From positions 2,790,001 through 2,854,000 of the forward strand of contig OZ245855.1 of assembly GCA_965229095.1 (NCBI GenBank): a stretch of DNA of 64,000 bases, given 5' to 3'. Under the pieces are notes generated by a model. The model worked only from the letters and a program-made list of their open reading frames with translations. It did no database searches and was not told where the DNA came from. The DNA comes from Taibaiella sp965229095 (GTDB lineage: Bacteria; Bacteroidota; Bacteroidia; Chitinophagales; Chitinophagaceae). Below, piece after piece: positions 27,057 to 36,757 of this stretch. Both the position numbers and the translations under genes were made by a program. Every line of letters begins with the position of its first letter. Within the stretch, counting starts at the first letter, position 1.

Positions 27057-29075
27057 ATGAGCAAAAGATTACTATTACTTGCTTCGTCGTTATTATCTTT
27101 ATTGATTCCTGCGGGGAAAGCGTTTTCTCAAACCGACCCTAACCTGTTCAAGTTACCGGATACTGTTTGTAACGGACATGAGATAGTACCCTTTAATATT
27201 ATTCAGACTGCAAGTAATTATTTCTGGACATTTTGCCCACCCAATCTTGGTTCAACACCCAGCGGCAACAACATAGGCCCTGTTGTATCGATCAACAACA
27301 CTACGGGCTATATCGTAGCCGAAGACGACAGTTTCAACTATACTTTTAATACCAATGCTGCGGGTAGCGTAGTCCGCATGAAATACGCCAACGGACTTGC
27401 CGGTACCCCTTCCATGATCACCGGCATTGGCGCACTACCTAATCCCGGCGGCCTGTATCTTGCCAATAACGGCAGGTGGCACCTCTTCGTAGTGGCCGGC
27501 ACCGACAGCAGCAACTCTAAGCTGGTACGTTACGATTTTAATGAGCATGGCCTCAAATCCATGCCGGTTGAAGTGAATGTAGGCAACCTCAACGGTGGCC
27601 TCAACGGACCTAAAAACCTGTATATCGTAAAAGAAGACAATAACTGGTACGGGTTCACTTTTACCCGTAAAGACGAATTGCTCCGCCTGTCTTTCGGTGC
27701 CGACTTAACCAGCACGCCCACCCTCGAAAACCTGGGCAATATAGACGGCCACTTCTCCAATGTAACAGCGATCACCGGTATTGTAGAGCTGGACAACTGG
27801 CATCTTTTTATTACCAACAGGAACACCAACTCTGTAAACCGCATCTCTTTCGGTAACAACCTGACCAATACGCCATTTGTGGTGGACCTGGGCAACCTGG
27901 GCAACAGGATCAATGCTCCGGTAGGTATTGCCGTAACCAAAGACTGTAATTCTTACTATGGCTTTGTGCTCAACTACGGGACAGGAAGCTTTGTAACCAT
28001 GAAATGGGATGATGAATCTATCGCCAACCCACCTACTGCTACCAACCACGGTAACGTTGCCGGCTATGTGCAAGCCCGTAATATGACCGGTGTAGCCAGG
28101 GATAACGGCGCTTTGTACCTGCTGTCGACCAACCAGGACAATTCCATCAGTAAAACATTCTTCAACTCCTGTACCAATGCTACTCCAGCTTATTCCGACC
28201 TCAGGCTGCCACCATCATTCAAGATCGACGAGCCCGGTATCTATACCGTGTTCCTGACCATTGACGAGGGTCTGCCTACGGTACGCACGGACTGTGAGCA
28301 GGTAGTGGTTTACGATCACCCGCCATTGACGGTATCCAACGATACCTTGCTTTGCCAGGGAGATACCATCCGCTTATCAGCTCTCTCTTTCGGCGCTGAC
28401 AGCTTTAAATGGGCTCCTGATTACCATATCAGCACTACTACCGGACAGTTTGTAGATATAAATCCTGATATAACCACAGAGTATTCCGTAACTACTTATT
28501 ATAAGTACAACTGTATTGTAAAGACACCCGTTCTGGTAACCGTAAGTAAAATCGTTGCCGATGCCGGCCCTGACCGTATCCTGGCCGATGGTTCCTCCAC
28601 GATCGTAGGTGGCCCCGGTACTACTCTAGGAACGCAGTACACTTATGAATGGACGCCGGATATAGGCTTTATCGGGCCGAGAAATGTCCCGGTAACCAAT
28701 GCAAGGCCCCCTTATGATATTACCTATTACCTGAACATCACCAATACCGATGGCTGCAAAGCGATAGATACCGTACAGATCACCATGCCTTGTGACGATA
28801 TACACCTGCCCAATGCCTTTAAGCCGGCAAGCGTTTATGGTACCACGGGAAGGTTCGGTCTGCTGAACCAGCAATTCGTAAAGATCAACTACTTCAAAAT
28901 ATATGACCGTTGGGGTAAAGAAGTATTTACGACTACCGATCCGCAGGGCAAATGGGATGGCAATGTAGATGGCAAGGAAGCACCATTGGGTGTATATGTA
29001 TGGGAGGTAGACGCCAACTGTGCCAATACGCAGCAACGGTACAGGCGATCGGGAACGGTAACCTTGATACGATGA
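27057..29075 (+). CDS. T9SS type B protein with repeated propeller-like N-terminal region
   Basis: The start is ATG 27057, giving 672 residues with a signal peptide (LLLLASSLLSLLIPAGKAFSQ). Residues about 60-370 carry repeats of about 50-55 residues of the form LxxTPxxxxLGNLxGxxxxPxxIxxVKxxxxWYGF, a pattern suggesting a beta-propeller. PKD/Ig-like segments follow (DTLLCQGDTIRLSA; ADAGPDRILADGSS). The C-terminal 90 residues are the gliding-motility type B sorting domain: IHLPNAFKPAS, KIYDRWGKEVFTTT, GKWDGNVDGKEAPLGVYVW, ending GTVTLIR. It is expected at the cell surface. It is transcribed divergently from the S46 peptidase and ends in a strong terminator. Confidence 0.9.
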   Translation: MSKRLLLLASSLLSLLIPAGKAFSQTDPNLFKLPDTVCNGHEIVPFNIIQTASNYFWTFCPPNLGSTPSGNNIGPVVSINNTTGYIVAEDDSFNYTFNTNAAGSVVRMKYANGLAGTPSMITGIGALPNPGGLYLANNGRWHLFVVAGTDSSNSKLVRYDFNEHGLKSMPVEVNVGNLNGGLNGPKNLYIVKEDNNWYGFTFTRKDELLRLSFGADLTSTPTLENLGNIDGHFSNVTAITGIVELDNWHLFITNRNTNSVNRISFGNNLTNTPFVVDLGNLGNRINAPVGIAVTKDCNSYYGFVLNYGTGSFVTMKWDDESIANPPTATNHGNVAGYVQARNMTGVARDNGALYLLSTNQDNSISKTFFNSCTNATPAYSDLRLPPSFKIDEPGIYTVFLTIDEGLPTVRTDCEQVVVYDHPPLTVSNDTLLCQGDTIRLSALSFGADSFKWAPDYHISTTTGQFVDINPDITTEYSVTTYYKYNCIVKTPVLVTVSKIVADAGPDRILADGSSTIVGGPGTTLGTQYTYEWTPDIGFIGPRNVPVTNARPPYDITYYLNITNTDGCKAIDTVQITMPCDDIHLPNAFKPASVYGTTGRFGLLNQQFVKINYFKIYDRWGKEVFTTTDPQGKWDGNVDGKEAPLGVYVWEVDANCANTQQRYRRSGTVTLIR

Positions 29076-29102
29076 CGATCTGAAACAATGTATATATTCC
29101 TC

Positions 29103-29131
29103 AAACCCCGGATGCAAAACATCCGGGGTTT
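29103..29131 (+). terminator. Terminator after the T9SS type B gene
   Basis: A 12-bp perfect stem AAACCCCGGATG with loop CAAAA, followed by ATTTTTG. Confidence 0.93.
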
Positions 29132-29287
29132 ATTTTTGATTGCCGTTGTGGCCGGCCTCGTGACACTTGTGTTTTTATGCCATAATATAAATAGTCGTCA
29201 CTGCCGGATCGGGGTAAAATGTCTTTACGGCGCTGCTTCCTTTTTGCCCTTTCCAAAATCTTTCCTTTATGCTTAACTTCGTTATCT

Positions 29288-31318
29288 ATGTTTCAGATAG
29301 AACGACCATACCAACCGGCTGGAGACCAGCCCAACGCTATAAAAGAGTTAAGTGAAGGCATTTTAGCAGGAGAACAGTTCCAGACTTTGCTGGGGGTAAC
29401 CGGCTCCGGTAAGACCTTCACGATGGCCAATATTGTACAGGAGGTACAAAAGCCCACCCTTGTACTCACCCATAACAAAACCCTGGTAGCACAACTCTAC
29501 GGCGAGTTCCGGCAGTTTTTCCCAAATAACGCCGTAGAATATTTCGTATCCTACTACGATTATTACCAACCGGAAGCCTATATGCCGGTGAGCGATACTT
29601 ATATCGAAAAGGACCTGGCCATTAATGAAGAGCTGGAAAAGCTGAGGCTGCGCACAACGACCAATTTGCTGAGCGGCCGCAGGGATATACTGGTTGTGGC
29701 TTCCGTAAGCTGTATTTATGGTATGGGTAACCCTACCGAATATGAAAACGGGATCATCCGGATCAATACAGGCGATAAAATACCCCGGAATGCCTTCCTG
29801 CACAGTCTTGTCAACTCCCTGTACAACCGCAGCCAGGGCGACTTTACAAGAGGCACCTTCCGGGTAAAGGGAGATACGGTAGATGTGAACCTGCCCTATG
29901 TGGACTATGGTTACCGCATTACCTTCTTCGGCGATGAGATCGAAGAGATCGAAAGTTTCGAGATCGAAAGCGGCAAGCGGATCGGCAAAATGCCTAACGC
30001 AGCTATCTTCCCCGCCAATATGTATATGGCACCCAAAGACCAGATGGCCCAGATCGTACACGAGATACAGGACGAGGTAAACGCCCAGGTCGAATATTTC
30101 AAAAGTATAGGCAAGCATATCGAAGCCCAGCGCATTAAAGAAAGGGTGAACTATGACCTGGAAATGATCCAGGAGCTGGGTTATTGCAGTGGTATCGAAA
30201 ACTACTCCCGCTTCCTGGACCGCCGCAAGCCCGGAACCCGGCCTTTCTGCCTGATCGATTATTTCCCCAAAGACTTCCTCTTGTTCATAGACGAAAGCCA
30301 CGTTACCATTCCACAGATCAGCGGCATGTATGGCGGCGACCGTTCCCGAAAGCTTAACCTGGTAGATTTCGGCTTCCGTTTACCTTCGGCACTGGACAAC
30401 CGGCCGCTGAATTTTTACGAATTCGAGACGATGGTCAACCAGGCTGTTTTTGTAAGTGCGACCCCTGCCGCATACGAGCTGGACCATTCCGAAGGCATCG
30501 TAGTAGAGCAGGTAGTACGCCCTACCGGCCTGCTCGATCCCCCTATAGAAATAAGACCTTCCATCAACCAGATCGACGACCTGCTGGATGAGATCGATAA
30601 GCGTGTCAAAAAAGGCGACCGCGTATTGGTCACCACCCTCACCAAAAGAATGGCAGAGGAGCTGGATAAATACCTGCAAAGGATCAATGTCAATTCGCGT
30701 TATATCCACTCCGAAGTGGACACGCTTGAACGGGTGGAAATATTACGTAACCTGCGGCTTGGCAATATAGATGTATTGGTTGGGGTAAACCTGTTGCGGG
30801 AAGGCCTCGATCTGCCCGAAGTTTCTTTGATGGCCATATTGGATGCCGATAAAGAAGGCTTCCTGAGAGATGAACGTTCCCTGACCCAGATGGCAGGCAG
30901 GGCGGCGCGTAACGTGGATGGCCTGGTGATCTTTTATGCCGATAAAATAACGGAAAGCATGCAGCGTACTATGGATGAAACAAGCAGGAGACGTGATAAG
31001 CAGATCGCTTATAACGAAGCGCATGGGATTGTTCCTACGACAGTACGCAAATCGGTAGAGCAGATCATGAAGCAAACTTCGGTGCTGGACATTAAAGGCT
31101 ATGATGAGACCAGTCCTTATGCTACATCAGAAGAGGCTCCGGCACTTATTGCTGCAGAAGACGAGGTGGCGTACCTGAGTAAGCCCGAACTGGAAAAGGT
31201 GATCGTCAAAACCAAAAAGGCGATGGAAAAAGCGGCAAAGGATATGGACTTTATGGAAGCGGCAAGGCTCAGGGACCAGATGTTCGGTTACCAGAAAATG
31301 CTGGAAGAACTCAAATAA
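29288..31318 (+). CDS. uvrB: Excinuclease ABC subunit B
   Basis: The start is ATG 29288 (MFQIERPYQPAGDQPNAI), giving 676 residues, normal for UvrB; the longer open frame from 29219 is not conserved-looking. Motifs: Walker A GVTGSGKT, the damage-verifying beta-hairpin region YYDYYQPEAY, helicase motif II DESH, motif V GVNLLREGLDLPEV, motif VI QMAGRAARN and a C-terminal UVR helix pair (AMEKAAKDMDFMEAARLRD) that binds UvrC. The protein verifies lesions and recruits UvrC in nucleotide excision repair. It stands alone between two terminators. Confidence 0.98.
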   Translation: MFQIERPYQPAGDQPNAIKELSEGILAGEQFQTLLGVTGSGKTFTMANIVQEVQKPTLVLTHNKTLVAQLYGEFRQFFPNNAVEYFVSYYDYYQPEAYMPVSDTYIEKDLAINEELEKLRLRTTTNLLSGRRDILVVASVSCIYGMGNPTEYENGIIRINTGDKIPRNAFLHSLVNSLYNRSQGDFTRGTFRVKGDTVDVNLPYVDYGYRITFFGDEIEEIESFEIESGKRIGKMPNAAIFPANMYMAPKDQMAQIVHEIQDEVNAQVEYFKSIGKHIEAQRIKERVNYDLEMIQELGYCSGIENYSRFLDRRKPGTRPFCLIDYFPKDFLLFIDESHVTIPQISGMYGGDRSRKLNLVDFGFRLPSALDNRPLNFYEFETMVNQAVFVSATPAAYELDHSEGIVVEQVVRPTGLLDPPIEIRPSINQIDDLLDEIDKRVKKGDRVLVTTLTKRMAEELDKYLQRINVNSRYIHSEVDTLERVEILRNLRLGNIDVLVGVNLLREGLDLPEVSLMAILDADKEGFLRDERSLTQMAGRAARNVDGLVIFYADKITESMQRTMDETSRRRDKQIAYNEAHGIVPTTVRKSVEQIMKQTSVLDIKGYDETSPYATSEEAPALIAAEDEVAYLSKPELEKVIVKTKKAMEKAAKDMDFMEAARLRDQMFGYQKMLEELK

Positions 31319-31340
31319 CCCACCGGATCTAATAAGTAAA

Positions 31341-31369
31341 AAGGTGCCCCAGCTAACTTGGGGCACCTT
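31341..31369 (+). terminator. Terminator after uvrB
   Basis: A 10-bp stem AAGGTGCCCC with a 9-nt loop, followed by TTTTTC. The remaining 270 nt before the convergent T9SS gene hold no credible gene. Confidence 0.92.
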
Positions 31370-31637
31370 TTTCATTTTGTTGTGATCATCATCCTTTCTT
31401 TCAAGCATCTCCTGGCTGATAAACATTTCCTGGCTTAACTTTTCATGGTAGTACTATTCTTCTTTTTGTTGGATTCATTATTGCTTATACATTCTTGTAG
31501 GTCTTTGAATCATCTTTTGGCCTTACTCACGGAAGGAAACTTACTTGCGGTTGTTTCGGATCACATGATAAAGACAAACATTCCTTTCAAAAACCCTTAC
31601 CGGCAACTCGTATATTTTTTATCCAACTACAAGGTAC

Positions 31638-34600
31638 TTACTTTACAATCACAAGCTTCTGGCTGCTTTTCCGGCCATCGATCTGGAGATTTACAAAATA
31701 TACACCTGAGGTCAGTGACTCCGTACCCATACCGATCAATTGCTTGCCGGACTGCAGGCGCATAGTCCTCACCATTAAAGTCCTTCCGCTCACATCGGTA
31801 ATACTGATGCTGGCAGCGGCATTGGCTGTTTTGTTATCCACGATAGCCGTAAAATTGTTATGGGCAGGGTTGGGATAAATGGCAAAGGCTAAGCGCTCTT
31901 CACTACCCTTGTTATCGATATCGGTAGGCTTAACAATGGTATTCACTACCCTGTTGGTCACCACGGCTTCGTTGTAATCGAAATAAATACCGGCGTTGTT
32001 CCAGATATGAGTACCATAGGGCAGGTTAGGCTTCATTTTGATGGTGTAAGTAAACAGCCCGTTACTACCTTTTTCATCATACATTTTTGCAGGCAGGTTA
32101 ATGTTGTTGAAGGTATATTTCAATACGCCATGCTCGTCGATAGAAACCTTGGCAGCATGCGAGCTGTACACAGGACGCAGGGAGGTCCAGTCCAGGTTAT
32201 TATCCAGCGTATCGATCACCACTACATTCTGGGCTTTATAAGTACCCAGGTTCTGGAAATGGATCATATACTCCAATACAGAATCGGCACGGGTAATATC
32301 ACCCATAGGGCCTGTACCCTTAGGACTTACTTCTTTAAAATTGGGATCATAAGAGCTTACTACCGTTGTGTTCAACTGGTTTACATTATTCCAGGGAGAA
32401 TAATCAGTCAGCCAATTGGCCATAGGGGCATTATACACAGTCGAATCCCTGTAGGCCAGGCCTGTTCCCATAGGAATATTGGTAGGCACATTGTAGGTGA
32501 TATTAAAAGCCTGTGAAGCACCTGGGGCCAGTGTAGGAAAGGTATTGCCTGCTGTGGAATAATGAGAAGCGCCTGCCGGTGCAAAAATACCGCCGGGCAT
32601 AAAAGACGCTGCGTTCAACTGGCCATCATTGGCATAACCTGCCAGTATATTGCTTTCTGCAACAGTACCGTCGTTGGTCACGATGCAAACCTGGTTATAG
32701 GCATTTCCGGGAACAGCCATGTTTGCATTCCAGGTGCTGATATGCACGTCGTGAATAGGATTAACCAGGTTGGCAAAATTGTAAGTCTGGGTACAACCTG
32801 CAGCGGCAGTAGCGGTTACAGTCAATGCGTTGTTCTGGCAGCCGGCAAGCGGGTAAGTAGCTTGTATGGCTTCCGACAAGGTATAAGTACCGCTGGGCAC
32901 CTGGAAGGAATAAACACCGGATGCATTGGTATAAGCGTAACCGATACCGGAACAATGGATCTGTATATTCGGGATACCCGGCTCTCCTGCATCCTGGACA
33001 CAGTTACCGTTCAGGTCGTGGTACACAGTTCCTGTAATGGTGCAATAGCAGGCATTGCCATTGGCATAGCCCACATGCACAAAGCTATGGTCGGTACATC
33101 CGTTGGCATCTGTTACGTTAAGCCAGTAATTGCCCTGGGCAAGACCGGTAGCTGTGGCCGTAGTCTGACCATTGCTCCAGTTATACGTATAAGGCGCCGT
33201 ACCACCCCATACACTCGACGCTACACTACCATCGGCCGTAAATATACAGGAAGCCAGGGTGGTGGTAAGTCCGGTATTTACCGGTGAAGCAGTTTCTACA
33301 TTTTTATATTTACTCACAGAACAACCGGCGGCATCAGTAATCTGTACGGTATAACCACCGGCAGCAAGGCCACTCACCGATTGGGTAGTCGCGCCATTGC
33401 TCCATAAGTAGGTATAAGGCGCAGTACCGCCGGCCGGGATAACATTGATCGAGCCATTGCTCATCAGGCAGGTAGTAGAAGTGCCGGAAATGGAGGCCGT
33501 AATCACATTCACAGGCGGCACATTCACAACGCCGCTCCGTACACAACCGTTAGCATCGGTAACCAGGAAAGAGTAATTGCCCGGCGCCAGGTTGCTGGCA
33601 GTCATGCCGCTCTGTGCTGGGAAGGTATTCCAGGAAACGGTGTAAGGCGCTTGTCCTCCGGAAACGGTTAAGGTTGCGGAACCTGTAGGCGCAGTACAAG
33701 AGCTGGCTGTAGTCGCAAAAGTAACGTTAACCGGCGTAGTGGCATTGATATAAGAATAACCGTTGCCGGAACAGCCGTTGGCATCTGTTACCACAACACT
33801 GTAGTAACCGGGAGCCAGGTTGTTTTGTGTGGCTGTAGTACCGCCGTTGCTGTATAGATAGCTATAAGGAGGTGTGCCACCGCTGCCAAAAGTAATGAGG
33901 GAACCATTGTTCTGCGCGCAGTTAGAAGGGGTCATGGTTACATTAGCGCCGATGGTTATGGTCTGGTGTACTTGTTCGCTCTTCTCACGCTGACAACCCA
34001 GGGCATCAGTAACAGTTACGGAATAGGGGCCGGCTACCAAGCCGGAAATAGAAGCAGTATTAGCACCGTTGGACCATTGGTACGTATAGGGAGGTACACC
34101 ACTGCCTACGATATTGGCCACGGTCGCCGTACCGTTGGTACAATTGGCTTGTGTGGTGTTCAGGGTAAAGTTAAAAGGAGGTATTCTATGTACATAGATA
34201 GAGTCGCCGCTGCCGTACATAGATCCGTAAGTGCATCCGTTGGCATCTGTTATCATGAGGCCATAAGAACCATCCGGGAGCGTAGCGGGGTTGCTGGTGC
34301 TGGCCACCGTTGAAGTCGCTATATCTATCCATTGATAAGTATAAGGTGCCGCTCCTCCGGTAATCGTAGCAGTAGCGGTACCATTTGCAGGACAAATCCC
34401 GTTAGTAACCGTGGTTTGATAAGTAAAAGGAGGCGCACCGGCATAAGAACCGTCCACGCTGCTGGAAGCACCCTGTACATAGACAAAAACCGGTGCGCCG
34501 GAATAGCCGGTTAATACATCCGAAAGTGTAGTTACATTGTTGTGCGTGACCACCGTTCCTGCGCCAATGTACCAGGTAACGGTCAGAGGCGGCGTAAGGT

Positions 34601-34739
34601 TGGCAAAATTAGCAGTAAGTATGCCATTGGCGTTGCAGGGGGCCTGGTTCAGCACAAAGGCTACCGAAGGCTGTTGTGCCCTGGCTATACCTCCCAGCAT
34701 CAGCAGGCATAACAAGGAAGGATAAAATTTACGATTCAT
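31638..34739 (-). CDS. T9SS type A surface protein with six SprB repeats
   Basis: A 1033-residue protein with a signal peptide (LLCLLMLGGIARAQ). Six SprB-type repeats of about 65-75 residues occupy roughly 110-560; each has a Cys after the first strand, a core such as GGTAPYTYxWSNG and an ending VTDANGC. Next is a Cna-B/SdrD-like domain (TGTVYHDLNGNCVQDAGEPG, about 575-660), then the conserved DUF7619-type segment with YDPNFKEVSPKGTGP and YMIHFQNLGTYKAQNVVV, and a C-terminal type A sorting domain (FAIYPNPAHNNFT ... GVYFVNLQIDGRKSSQKLVIVK). It should be exported by T9SS and displayed on the cell surface, probably as an adhesin-like filament. The carbohydrate or substrate target is unknown. Confidence 0.92.
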   Translation of the reverse strand: MNRKFYPSLLCLLMLGGIARAQQPSVAFVLNQAPCNANGILTANFANLTPPLTVTWYIGAGTVVTHNNVTTLSDVLTGYSGAPVFVYVQGASSSVDGSYAGAPPFTYQTTVTNGICPANGTATATITGGAAPYTYQWIDIATSTVASTSNPATLPDGSYGLMITDANGCTYGSMYGSGDSIYVHRIPPFNFTLNTTQANCTNGTATVANIVGSGVPPYTYQWSNGANTASISGLVAGPYSVTVTDALGCQREKSEQVHQTITIGANVTMTPSNCAQNNGSLITFGSGGTPPYSYLYSNGGTTATQNNLAPGYYSVVVTDANGCSGNGYSYINATTPVNVTFATTASSCTAPTGSATLTVSGGQAPYTVSWNTFPAQSGMTASNLAPGNYSFLVTDANGCVRSGVVNVPPVNVITASISGTSTTCLMSNGSINVIPAGGTAPYTYLWSNGATTQSVSGLAAGGYTVQITDAAGCSVSKYKNVETASPVNTGLTTTLASCIFTADGSVASSVWGGTAPYTYNWSNGQTTATATGLAQGNYWLNVTDANGCTDHSFVHVGYANGNACYCTITGTVYHDLNGNCVQDAGEPGIPNIQIHCSGIGYAYTNASGVYSFQVPSGTYTLSEAIQATYPLAGCQNNALTVTATAAAGCTQTYNFANLVNPIHDVHISTWNANMAVPGNAYNQVCIVTNDGTVAESNILAGYANDGQLNAASFMPGGIFAPAGASHYSTAGNTFPTLAPGASQAFNITYNVPTNIPMGTGLAYRDSTVYNAPMANWLTDYSPWNNVNQLNTTVVSSYDPNFKEVSPKGTGPMGDITRADSVLEYMIHFQNLGTYKAQNVVVIDTLDNNLDWTSLRPVYSSHAAKVSIDEHGVLKYTFNNINLPAKMYDEKGSNGLFTYTIKMKPNLPYGTHIWNNAGIYFDYNEAVVTNRVVNTIVKPTDIDNKGSEERLAFAIYPNPAHNNFTAIVDNKTANAAASISITDVSGRTLMVRTMRLQSGKQLIGMGTESLTSGVYFVNLQIDGRKSSQKLVIVK

Positions 34740-34985
34740 GGTTCTTTCGATTTTTAAGTGTTAAAGGACGAAGAATAATATCACTAATAAGAGGCGCCTT
34801 CGGTGTTTAAACCCTTAGCTTTAAACATATTTAAAATAAAATAATTCAAAACAAAGCAGCCATTAGCCCGGATGCTACCCCGCCCGGGTGAAAACAAATC
34901 CCTGCTTTCTTTATTCCCCGGAGAATATTAACGCAGTTTTGTATATTCCAGATAAGGATTCGGGCCGGAATACCGTTATAGACAG

Positions 34986-34993
34986 TACATTTG
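34986..34993 (+). promoter_or_regulatory. -7 promoter element of the GH3 gene (TACATTTG)
   Basis: An exact TAnnTTTG match 54 nt before the ATG at 35048. It lies in a 308-nt divergent intergenic region that is otherwise AT-rich and holds no gene. No TTG is found at the usual distance upstream. Confidence 0.45.
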
Positions 34994-35047
34994 TATGTGC
35001 ATTTTTATCTAATACATAAACATCAGATGCCAAAACCATACCGTTTT

Positions 35048-36709
35048 ATGAAGAAGATTTTATTTACTTCAATCTGTTTACTGCTCCTGTCTGTTGCTAC
35101 CCGGGCACAACAATTTAAATTTAAAGGAAGATGGATCGATAGCGTTTACAACAGCATGAGCGAAACCGAACGGATAGGGCAATTATTTATGGTGGCAGCA
35201 TACAGCGGTGGCGAGAAAGCCAACCTGGCCAAGATAGAGCAGTTGGTAAAGGCCCGGCAGATCGGCGGTCTTATCTTTATGCAAGGCACTGCCGAAGCCC
35301 AGGCCAAAATGACCAACCAGATGCAAAAGGCCAGCAAAGTGCCCCTGCTCATCGGCATGGATGCCGAATGGGGATTGGGCATGCGCCTCACCGGCGTTAA
35401 AAACATGCCGAAGCAAATGATGATCGGAGCCAGCCGCGATACCGCCTTAATGTACGATATGGGTACTGCTGTAGCCGACCAATGCCGCAGGCTGGGCGTA
35501 CATATCGACTTTGCCCCCGTAGTAGATGTAAATAACAACCCCAAAAACCCGGTGATCAACTTCCGTTCCTTCGGAGAAGATAAAGAATGGGTCTCAAAAT
35601 TGGGCATTGCTTATATGAAAGGGCTGCAGAGCAGGGATGTTATGGCCTGCGCCAAACATTTTCCCGGCCATGGCGATGTATCGGTCGACTCGCACGTCGA
35701 CCTCCCCCTGATCAAGAAAAGCAGGGCAGAGCTGGATGAGCTGGAACTATACCCCTTCCGGCAACTGATCGCTGCCGGCGTACAAAGCATCATGATCGCC
35801 CACCTAAATGTCCCGGCCCTGGACAATACCCCCAACCTCCCCACTACCCTTTCGTCCAAAGTAGTGAACGACCTGCTCAAAAAGGAGATGAAATTTAACG
35901 GCCTTGTATTTACCGATGCCCTGGATATGAAAGGGCTGACCAAGTATTATCCCGATGGGGAAACAGACCTGAGGGCCTTCCTGGCCGGCAACGACGTGTT
36001 GCTGTTCTCGCAGAATGTTCCGCTGGCTATTGAAAAAATACAATGGGCCGTAAAGACGGGAAAAGTAACAGAAGCAGCATTGGCGGCAAGAGTAAAGAAA
36101 ATATTGGCAGCAAAATATGATGCAGGGCTGTACCAGTTCCGGCCCCTTAAAGAGGCCAATGTAACTGCCGATCTGAATAAAAGAACCGAAGAGCTGAAAG
36201 AGAAAATAGCACGTGCTGCCGTAACCCTTGTGAAAGACCAATCGGGACTGATCAACAAAATAAAAACAGGCAAAAGCAAAGTAGCCTATATCAACATAAA
36301 CGGACCGGAAGAAACCTATTTATATACCGCTTTGAAAAAAGTGTACCCGGCACTTGAGAAAAACAATATCCCGAAAAAGACCAATACCGCCAGCCTGAAA
36401 ACCTTGCTGGATAAATACAAAGATGCCGATGCCATTGTTATCGGCATCCACGAGCTGGCACTCTATCCTGGCAAAGACAGGGCATACGGCCTGGATGCCA
36501 CACAAATTTCTGCATTGCAGCAGTTTTCTCAAAAGAAAAATGTGATCTTCGCAATATTGGGCAATGCCTACCTGGTGAAAAGCATTTGTACCGCCAAAAG
36601 CGTCATTGTAGGTTATGAAGATGATGTCCATACCGAAGAAGCAGTATTTGAAGTGCTTACCGGAAAATTAAAAGCCAGGGGCAGGTTGCCGGTAAAACCC
36701 TGCAAATAA
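35048..36709 (+). CDS. GH3-family beta-N-acetylhexosaminidase (NagZ-like), exported
   Basis: The start is ATG 35048 (MKKILFTSICLLLLSVATRAQ, a signal peptide), giving 553 residues. The GH3 barrel shows GQLFMVAAYSGG, LIGMDAEWGLGMRL, IDFAPVVDVNNNP, the His/Asp pair of NagZ enzymes in KHFPGHGDVSVDSHVDLP, and the nucleophile in VFTDALDMKGL. A second alpha/beta domain follows (about residues 380-550). The substrate is probably peptidoglycan-derived GlcNAc-anhydroMurNAc peptides. In many Bacteroidota this GH3 is fused to a C-terminal beta-lactamase-like domain; here that partner is a separate gene 48 nt downstream. Confidence 0.92.
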   Translation: MKKILFTSICLLLLSVATRAQQFKFKGRWIDSVYNSMSETERIGQLFMVAAYSGGEKANLAKIEQLVKARQIGGLIFMQGTAEAQAKMTNQMQKASKVPLLIGMDAEWGLGMRLTGVKNMPKQMMIGASRDTALMYDMGTAVADQCRRLGVHIDFAPVVDVNNNPKNPVINFRSFGEDKEWVSKLGIAYMKGLQSRDVMACAKHFPGHGDVSVDSHVDLPLIKKSRAELDELELYPFRQLIAAGVQSIMIAHLNVPALDNTPNLPTTLSSKVVNDLLKKEMKFNGLVFTDALDMKGLTKYYPDGETDLRAFLAGNDVLLFSQNVPLAIEKIQWAVKTGKVTEAALAARVKKILAAKYDAGLYQFRPLKEANVTADLNKRTEELKEKIARAAVTLVKDQSGLINKIKTGKSKVAYININGPEETYLYTALKKVYPALEKNNIPKKTNTASLKTLLDKYKDADAIVIGIHELALYPGKDRAYGLDATQISALQQFSQKKNVIFAILGNAYLVKSICTAKSVIVGYEDDVHTEEAVFEVLTGKLKARGRLPVKPCK

Positions 36710-36757
36710 ATACATGGCTTGCTCTGTTACTGTTAAAACAATAACCCGAAAATCTGA

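Noticed and set aside
29363..30301. 312-codon open frame antisense to uvrB
   Set aside because: Complete overlap with well-defined uvrB; no conserved motif in the antisense translation.
31445..31765. 106-codon open frame starting between uvrB and the T9SS gene
   Set aside because: The hydrophobic start looks like a signal peptide, but the rest is antisense to the T9SS sorting domain and has no sensible composition.
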